Source of the DNA: Ephemerocybe angulata
Lineage: Eukaryota > Basidiomycota > Agaricomycetes > Agaricales > Psathyrellaceae
Length of the DNA: 64,000 nucleotides
Assembly (NCBI GenBank): GCA_013368325.1
Contig: JAACJK010000223.1
Coordinates: 124,001-188,000, forward strand
Direction of reading: 5' to 3'
Shown here piece by piece: positions 56,326 through 64,000 of this stretch. The first letter of the stretch is position 1; every line of letters begins with the position of its first letter. A model generated the notes under the pieces. It saw only the letters and a list, made by a program, of their open reading frames with translations. It was not told the DNA's origin and searched no databases. The position numbers and the translations under genes are program-made.

Positions 56326-59300
56326 TGATGCCCCGAATCGGTGGCATTTAAAATGACGCAGCTTCAGCGTAATTCAAGTCGATCATATTTCGGGGTCAAA
56401 TATGCTGCCCCTCGCCCCGTGTTACATAGTCGCGTTGGAGATTGATATGTGCTCCTACACTCATTATCCAAGCCCGTCAGAGCATCGAAGCAGAGCGAAG
56501 GAATGGTAATGGGAACAAGCACACATACTAGCTGCTGCTCTCGACGTCTTGGCCATTGAACGTACCGCCCCTCCTACCTTACCCAAGGTACAGCTTAGCG
56601 AAGCCGGGGCCACTCATGAGAGGTACCTCGCGTCACCCCGAATCATTCAGTGCCTCACCGGTACCATAAACTATAAGTGAGACCAATGCAGGATTGGGCA
56701 CAATGGCATTGTAAAACCGAAGTAGAGAACGACGGAGGAGAGGTGAACGGTGTAGAGAAAGAAGTAAGACACACCTCCACTATCGCACCACATCCTCGGT
56801 TCCCGTACCCATCATTCCGTCTGACTCCATACACAGCACAGAGTCGGAGATGGGGAAGAGGAGGACAACACCGCGAGGATTCAAATGATAAGGGGTCCGA
56901 GTGACAAGCCCGACGGAACACACGACCAAAAACAATGACTCACTGAAGCTACCGTCCTAACCGAAGCCTCCCAACGCCCCGATCCAGGGACTTCCTTACG
57001 CCCACTCCTCCCAGTTGACCCACGGCCTCCCCCACGTATCGTCGAACGCCGCATCCATCGCTCCCACTCATGCATCGCACCCATCCACCATTACTTCATA
57101 CCCTTCACGCTATCACCCTTCTCCAACCAATTCCTGGAGCATAAGGAGACTGTAAAACACCACGTACCGCTTGTGAGGCGTCGAGAGTCCCTGGGCTACT
57201 TCTAACCTCCTGGCCGGGCTGCATTCTGCGACTCTTCTGGTTTCAATCGCTTCTTTCTCAAAAGCTAATTCAACGTTCGGCGGAATGTCTGATACGGCAG
57301 AAACACAGATGAATACTTGTAGAGTACATGCAAGACGGGAAGAGACTACACCCTGAGATGCATTGAGGCAGCCATACAGTACGATAGAAGCGTTCACGCT
57401 CAGTGAAACTTTAACGTCAGCACAGGTAATTCTACACTGCCACGCGATACCCTAATACAATTATAGTGTTTCTAAATTGGCGTGTTCATGGGCGGCAGTG
57501 ACATCGGTCACGGGTCGTAGCGTGAACAGGTTTATGAGTTACTTTCAGATCGATGCCAATGCTGACAGGCAGTGCAAACAAGTGTGAGTAAGAATTGATT
57601 TAGAGGGTAGACTATTGGGCGCTTACGCGTTTCGTGCGTCGAAGTAGTGCTGGCTTCTTGGAAGGACTCAGATGCATCTGATACTCCACCCCATGCTTAT
57701 TACAAGTCCTCCTGTTATCTATCCACATGGGAAGCATAACCTTGTGTTCCCGGAGAAATACCACTTCTTATAAGCGTCCGGAACCGCTGAGAACCAACCT
57801 AGAAGCACTAAATCTTCAAGAAACACAGAAGCGAGATTTTGACTCGAAGTCGATGAGGGACATTGTACGATACGAATGTGTCGGACAAAAGAGGTTAGAC
57901 ACAGGGAGGGAGGATTAATACCGCGCATAGCTGAGTAGCGTCCACTCTGGAGGTAGCTGGAATCAGCGAGCGTGTTTAAGGGCTTTTCCTCTCGGATTTC
58001 AACTCTTTTCTCAGATCTCTGGCGATTATATGTTACGAATTTAGTACTTTACGTCTCGTATATATGAGCCCTTGGACCATTTCGTCCTTTACGCACCTCC
58101 TCTATCTATCCCCTTTCCTATTCCAACAACTCCTGATCACTACTGTTGTGCACAGTCGGACCATGCGATTGAAATGGTGCGCGGTCCAACGAGGACTTCG
58201 ACGCAGGACGTATCATACGTAGAAGCGGGCGGTGATCCAAAGATGGATTGGAGTGTGTCATAGACGATAATAAACCGGGGCTCGACCATCGCAGGACGTC
58301 ATCAAGGGAGTCGGCCGGTTGTACTGAAAGGAATGCAAAGATCGACATCAGTTTTTGGTTAGTCTGACTACGGGAGACTAAGAACGCCGTAGAACGTCGA
58401 CGGCATCAAGGAGCACTAACAGACATTTTCCAGTGAGGACCCGATGAGCGACTCCCCGAGATAACAGGCCCAGGGTGCGTCCCAGATCCGTTTCCCTCTC
58501 CACTATATACGTATACATTGCATCAACCTCTCGATGTACCTATAGTAGTTTTCTCAAGACATAGTACAGTGACATTCCTCAAGACACCGCAGAGCCACTG
58601 TGACAACTCTCGTGTAGTTTCTACGGGGGACTTAGGGACTCATCGCACCTACAATTAAAGATCACTTCGAATGTGTCTCCCAAAGCAAGGTTCTCTTAAC
58701 ACCGAGGTACTTTCGTCACACTGTATGTAGTATGACCGGGGGGGCTGGCTTTCCACGCGATTGAGACAACGTAGGTGTCTTTCCCCAACTCTGCGATCCA
58801 TCCACGAAGCCGGCGTAAGCGTAATATCGGTCAGTGATGCACTCCGCTTGTCTTATCATGTAGCCCATGTGCACTCAACTCTACGTGCTTGTTGCTAACG
58901 CGAGTTGGACTTTGGGCTATGCTGTGTATAATCGGCGACCTGCGACGAATCGGATGCTACACCGCTTATTGGGAAAGCTGAAGCAGAATACGTTGATCGG
59001 TGATCACACACATTCGATACAAGCATCGGCGGGTGAAGTGGTAGAGTTCTTGATTCGGAAGGATAATGGAGCATACCAAGCTATGTACTTAGAAGAAAGA
59101 TAAAGTACATCAAAGTGACGGGCCGGCATGTGCCATGGACAGTGCGGGCGATGGCTGAGAGGGGTTTGACGTATGGGAGGACAGTCCCATTCGATGGGTT
59201 CCCCATTCACGGTATCTGAGGTCATGCAAGCTTCTAGAAACGTACGATTACGCAGCCTTGACGCAGCCAGGCAGAAGCGAAGTACAGTCAATCCTTGTTG

Positions 59301-61506
59301 GGCACTCGGTATTATTGTTTAACCGATGATGACGATGTGCTCGCGCCTGCAAGTATGATTCGGAGAAGTGTTGTAAATTGTCACATATACTATCGGTCTT
59401 ATTTATGCTTCCGGCGCAGCTACCAGGTGTGAGCGGATATCGGGCATGGTGTGTCAGTTCTGGTCACAACCAGCTCCCCACTTCCCCTCGGAGTCATCGT
59501 TTCGGGTCTCGAATACGCGATGGCTACTTCAAGGGATGCGCATGGTGTGTGCCACAAGACATCCTTCAGAACAGCTTCTCCCGGCGGCCGTCAATCTTCA
59601 CAATGGGCTTCCCTACACATTTTCGGGTAAAGATCACTTCTTCTGAGTGCTTCGGAAGTTACCGCTTCCTCTAGCTCTCGGCGAACGACCCAGGTTTCGA
59701 TTGGGTTTTCTTCGTGGCCACGGCTTAAACAATTGCCAAGGGCCCGGATACTTACGGTGTGGCAGTGCAGATGGCGCCTGCTCCCTGAGCTAATGCAATA
59801 GACGCCAGGGATGGCGACATAGAAGTAGCATTGAATCAGGGGCAGGGCGCAAGCAGACAGGGCCGAGCTGCTCGGTGCGAATACACAGGCCTCCGCTTCC
59901 TTTCTTCCTCATAGTACAGTCAAGGCGTGTCCAACGGGTAAATAAAATTGGCCCCGGCAAAGTGTCGCACCTCCCGAACGGGACGACACCTGAAGATAAT
60001 GATAATGATAAGGATAGGGATCAATTCATTGGACACGGGAAACGGCTGGGAAGCATTCAAGATTACTTACACAGTGTATCGGTGCAACAGTCTAAGATTT
60101 TTTCGATGGCATTGACTTTGGGAAGCAAGAGAAAGTCGGGTGAGCGCCAGGAATCAGTGGGATGGTACATGGCAGAGTAACCCAAAGATAATACTATATA
60201 ATGGGGTCGATGCCTGAGCCAGAGGACGTCCCACCAAGTCTCACATGTCCAATACTCTACTCCTGCGCACTGGGAATCGCAAAAGTATCTCAAAGGATGA
60301 CTCTAACACCAGAGGAGATTTCTAAGGCAATACACTTTTACTCAGAGGCCCAAAGAACAGAGGTGTGTTCCATTAGCACATGGGATGTGTCGTTCATATC
60401 ACTGATTAATGTTGTTGCCATAGTATATATACCGTATGTTTCTTTAATTTATGGAACCAATACCTGCTCGGTTTGCTCATGATACATTGAAAGTTGGGTT
60501 CCAGACTTTCTTCGTGAGTCATGGACAGTACACTGTCGCCATATCAATTTATGTTCTGGCAATCTTGCATAGCTCTATTACTACCTAACTACGGTAACAA
60601 CGGAGGTGCGTTGGGTCTCAGCGGCATTCACTACCGGGAAGCCTAGCTCACATGGGACCTCACATAGGTAAAACTCATGTGGCCTCAGAGGTGGCGCTGG
60701 GGAAAGGCTTTATTCCTAGTCAACCGGTATTTCCCAATGATATCTTGTGCTGGGAATTTATATAGTGGGTGACAACTGCCTTGCGTATGTGCATTATATG
60801 CTGATGCCATTGTAGCGCAATTCAAAGTCTACGTCGTTCTGACCCCCAAGGTACATCCCAACCGCATACTCATCTGAAGGGTTCCTAATCAACCAAACTC
60901 GTCTGCATCAGGCTTGTACAGTCATCTATCTAATCTTTGACATAGGTATACATGAAACATTATATTGAACCGCAGAAGCTTACCTTCATCGCTTAGCTGT
61001 CCCCAGGGTGTTTTTTTATTCAGCTGAGGGTGGGTCACTCAGCCTGTCCATACGCTAACTGATAATGAAATGAGCCCATAGTGACACTTATACTGTGCCT
61101 TCACGCGCTTCTTGGTGCTCGTCCCATATATCTCACGTCAATCATGGCTGCATCTCTGGTAAGATAGTTCATGCCACTGTACAACTCTCATACTAACTGC
61201 AAGTGGCCAGGGACTCACATTGGGGCAGAATATAATTCAGAGTAGCAATATTTTAGCAGCAATGCGCAGTAGGCCTGCTCCATCATGCTGTTCTCCTGTT
61301 GGCTGAGATGATTTGGCAGCACTCCCACTCACTGAGCTCGATCGAGAACTCGGATATGCCTGTACTTGGGAAGGAAGTTCGTCTCCAAATATAAAAGCAA
61401 GGGTAGCATCTATCTCACTGGCCAAGACTTTGGGTTAGTCGTTCGATGTTAAATGGAATCCTACTCGTCTTCACTCAACTACATAACCCCCATGCCACGT
61501 TTTCAG
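56326..61506. other. Long stretch with no supported gene
   Basis: Small ORFs (for example 57113-57397 minus, 58867-59103 plus, 60201-60482 plus) look slightly protein-like but match nothing I recognise, and the last may carry an intron. I found no repeats shared with the rest of the window, so this may be older unique sequence with decayed or intron-rich host genes. Confidence 0.4.
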
Positions 61507-62211
61507 GTATATTAGCCTTGGCACTCTTCATTTTTCTGGTGCGATACCGAAACCAGGCGGGCACGTTCAAGCTATTTTACGTACTCCGTCGAGATAGCGG
61601 TATATACATCCTCTCACTCGTAGGTGTGTTACATTCCATGGGTTCTCTTACAGTGTTCCTGACTCTCAGTGCCGTTAGGAATTCGACTTGGCGTGGCATT
61701 GATTCATGCCTTGAAACTAGTAAGCAGTCTACACTCTTTCTAGGCTAATGTACTTAACTCAAGGCTTGGTTAGAAGCTTGGATGGTTTAGTATACCGGAT
61801 GAGTAAGCCCAGCAATGCTCATCACGCCGTATCAAACTAAAACGTCAAACTTGACTGCGTAGCATACTCAATTCGTGTGTAACTGGGTTCAACTCTTACA
61901 ATGTTCCATTCATCCACGTTTAACTCAGCTTAAACTATATGGTGGTCCCTGTTCTCGCAAACCGTCTCCTACTCAACATGTGGAGGACCCAGGATCCCAA
62001 AGTGCGCAAGACCGTATCATCAATCCTCTTCGATCCACCCCGCCCAGGGGAAGACTCCGAAGACGACGACGAGGAGTTTGGGGATACGCCAATGGAGATG
62101 GTGCGCTATGAAGGCCTCGGGCGAAGGAGGGCTCTCGCAAGGGAGGAAACTGAGGGCACTCCGCAAGGTGGGGCTGGAGCGACGCAGGCAGCAAACGGCG
62201 AGGGCGTTTAG
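61507..62211 (+). pseudogene. Fragment resembling a DUF6533-type membrane protein
   Basis: The piece from 61507 reads ILALALFIFLVRYRNQAGTF followed by YVLRRDSGIYILSLV, which resembles the last membrane helices of basidiomycete DUF6533 proteins (usual pattern: a TM helix, a short basic loop, then a RDG-x-x-Y-F motif). A later open segment, VVPVLANRLLLNMWRTQDPK followed by an acidic tail (GEDSEDDDEEFGD), resembles the C-terminal region of the same family (S/NRLLLN motif). They are in different reading frames and about 300 bp apart with possible splice sites between (ctcgtag/gtgtgt donor, actcag acceptor near 61929). The conserved N-terminal domain was not found upstream, so I call it a fragment. 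Function of the family is unknown. Confidence 0.4.
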
Positions 62212-63199
62212 GGTTCTAGTAGTATGCGAAGCTGAGCTCATTCTCTCGTACACATATGCCAGTCATTGCTTTGAATTTTCTTGTTCTAAAATAATATTTA
62301 TTGAATATTCGGGCGGATCAGCAAGCGTTGAAGTTCTTCCACGCAGGTCTTGAAAGGGATATGTTACTTCAAGACTTGTTCTCGCCTGGTGCATCGTCTC
62401 TACGCAGCACCTGGCTCACCATCGCAGACCCGTCCTACTCGGGGCCATGTTCGACGACGAGCGTTGATATTGATGAAAGCCCCTCAATGCAATATGAGCG
62501 TCACCTGGTCCTCATGGCGGCCTCCCCCTCCTCCACTCTCGTCTGATGCATGCAAAAGAGCAACAGAATTCGTTCTCCCTCAACGAACGCATCTCTCTCA
62601 ATCACTCGCCAACGGTCTCGAGAATGCAGCTCGGCGACTCATTCGAAATGTCCACGTGCAGGACATAGGAGAACAAGATCGAGATACATATGTAGGCTAC
62701 AGGAAATGAAGTAACAAGACAAGGAGACAAAACTGGGCGAATAAGAGCGCGCACGCCACTCGCTCGCTATGTCCAAGGGTAGACATATGGACCTCGTACC
62801 AGGATGCACCCAACACGCCGCCAGCACCTTCTTCACGGATTGCACGGCCCTCGCCCTCTACAGACTACTCGTCGTAGCTCACCTACCCTAGCCAAGCGCG
62901 GTGGCGGCGTCAGAGACACCACATTCTGCCAACCTGAAATTAGAGTGAGGAAGCATGAGGTGCGCGAAGGCTCGCACGATACACAATCGACGCCGACCGA
63001 CCGAGACCCGAGTCGCGCCCTGCCAAGAACGACGACGCGAAGACAAAGGTTCGGGGACAATCGTCGCTCGCCGCTCGTTGCAGGCACGACAAGGGTAGAA
63101 ACGAAGATTTGACGTTGGGTAGGTGGGGTCAAAGATAACACGAAACAAAACGCGAAGAAGAAACGAGATGGAAGTAGAAAGAACGACAGAGCGAGTGAA
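62212..63199. other. No supported feature
   Basis: Short ORFs only. Purine-rich from about 63100 onward, leading into R1 copy 4. Confidence 0.45.
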
Positions 63200-64000
63200 A
63201 GGGCGCGCGACCATGAATGGCGGGGATCTGGATGGTCGAAAGGATTGGGGATCGACGGTCAAACGAAAGTGATGCGTCGAAAGAAAGGGGCGTAGGCGTC
63301 GATCGGGAACGAAAGGAACTGAACGATGATCAAAAACACTTACCAGTCGCTGTCCGACGCACTCAACACCCAATCCACTTTACTCCCCAGCCCTCGTCGT
63401 CATCGTCGGCGAAAAACAGCCCGAATCACAAATCAAACCCACCTCCGAGTCCCCCTCGTCACCCTTCCTCCCACCCACACTTTCTCTCCAACAACAACCA
63501 GTATCACCCCTCGCACGCCCCTCAAACCAACCTCGCCCCCAACCTCGTGTCCAGCCTCCACATATATACCCGCCCCCTCTCGCGTATCTAGAGCAGACGG
63601 GCGACGCAGTGACGTGCGGCGATCACCAGCTCTAGAGACGAGAGAGGGAGGAGAGAAGGAGGAAAGGAAGAACGCAAACGGAGGAGGACGCAAGTGAAGA
63701 AGACGCACCGAATGAGAAGCGAAGAAATGATCAGGTACCGATGAAGCGCTACTAATCGCGCTTCTTCGCAAACCCCCTGACTCTGTTGCATGCTGCATGG
63801 AGGTCATGCTCGGCGTAAACAGCACCGACGTAACGAAGGTACATGAAATGGGGAACTCACTTTTCTCGGCCAGCACGCCGTCCTAGATACTACCCGAAAC
63901 GCTGTCGCATCACCCTCGCTCGTCGCCACGCTCCCACCACCTCCATTCCAAGTCCATCGTCGTCTCCCTACTCTCGCCATCCGTCGTCATCGTGGTATGT
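63200..64000. repeat. Repeat family R1, copy 4 (cut by right edge)
   Basis: Matches the left part of copy 3: gtcaaacgaa.gtgatgcg, cacttaccagtcgc, the inverted repeat, gcatgctgcatg, ctcacttttctcggccagcacgccgtcctag, ending in the ccatccgtcgtcatcgtgg block. Confidence 0.75.
63575..63651. repeat. Conserved inverted repeat in R1 copy 4
   Basis: Third instance of the structure at 18437-18516; nearly identical to that in copy 3. Confidence 0.8.

Overview
The window looks like a transposon-rich, gene-poor stretch of a basidiomycete (Agaricomycotina-type) genome. Reasons: short GT-AG introns of about 50-110 nt, a three-exon Plavaka-type (CACTA/tnp2) transposase, a fungal-type Helitron, a chromodomain Ty3/gypsy element, and many diverged, same-orientation copies of non-coding repeats. 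There is no bacterial-style operon, no rRNA and no convincing tRNA.

Layout. 1-2.6 kb: a retroelement on the minus strand cut by the left edge (gag-like ORF with zinc knuckles, then a reverse transcriptase; DIRS-like is my best guess). 2.9-6.3 kb: an apparently intact Plavaka transposase. 6.5-7.9 kb: repeats. 8.3-14.4 kb: a Helitron Rep/helicase gene on the minus strand, broken by a 307-bp hAT-type MITE with a perfect 8-bp target duplication; element plus one duplication is 315 bp, so the two halves remain in the same frame. 14.7-25 kb: repeat families (R1, R2, R3, R4 below) and a small secreted protein gene. 25.5-26.0 kb: first member of a secreted zinc-finger family. 27.1-29.3 kb: a compact LTR-flanked element with one ORF. 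31-34 kb: repeats and a second zinc-finger family member. 34.4-35.4 kb: a MULE-like insertion. 35.5-46.8 kb: a chromovirus with LTRs that look identical and a 5-bp target duplication, itself hit by a 2186-bp DNA transposon. 48.3-49.4 kb: third zinc-finger member. 49.5-51.2 kb: a non-autonomous CACTA element. 51.5-53.6 kb and 63.2-64 kb: further R1 copies. 54.9-55.6 kb: fourth zinc-finger member. 56-63 kb: little that I can support, except a fragment resembling basidiomycete DUF6533 membrane proteins.

Most notable non-transposon content: four paralogous genes, each built as signal peptide, repeated T-R-[DE]-L-[LV]-x-E-L motif, then a C2H2 zinc finger. In every copy a phase-0 intron splits the finger, 9 codons (10 in one finger) after the second cysteine. 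One member has two such fingers because an exon plus its intron was duplicated; another has lost its first intron. A secreted protein family carrying classical C2H2 fingers is unusual and is the best candidate here for something undescribed. The genes lie inside duplicated segments among transposons, as fast-evolving effector-like families in fungi often do; function is unknown.

The insertions can be partly ordered: R1 copy 2 is the oldest layer; the MULE-like element and the chromovirus landed 8 bp apart in it; the 2186-bp element then entered the chromovirus integrase region. Gene models with introns were made by eye from splice consensus and reading frame and have no transcript support.
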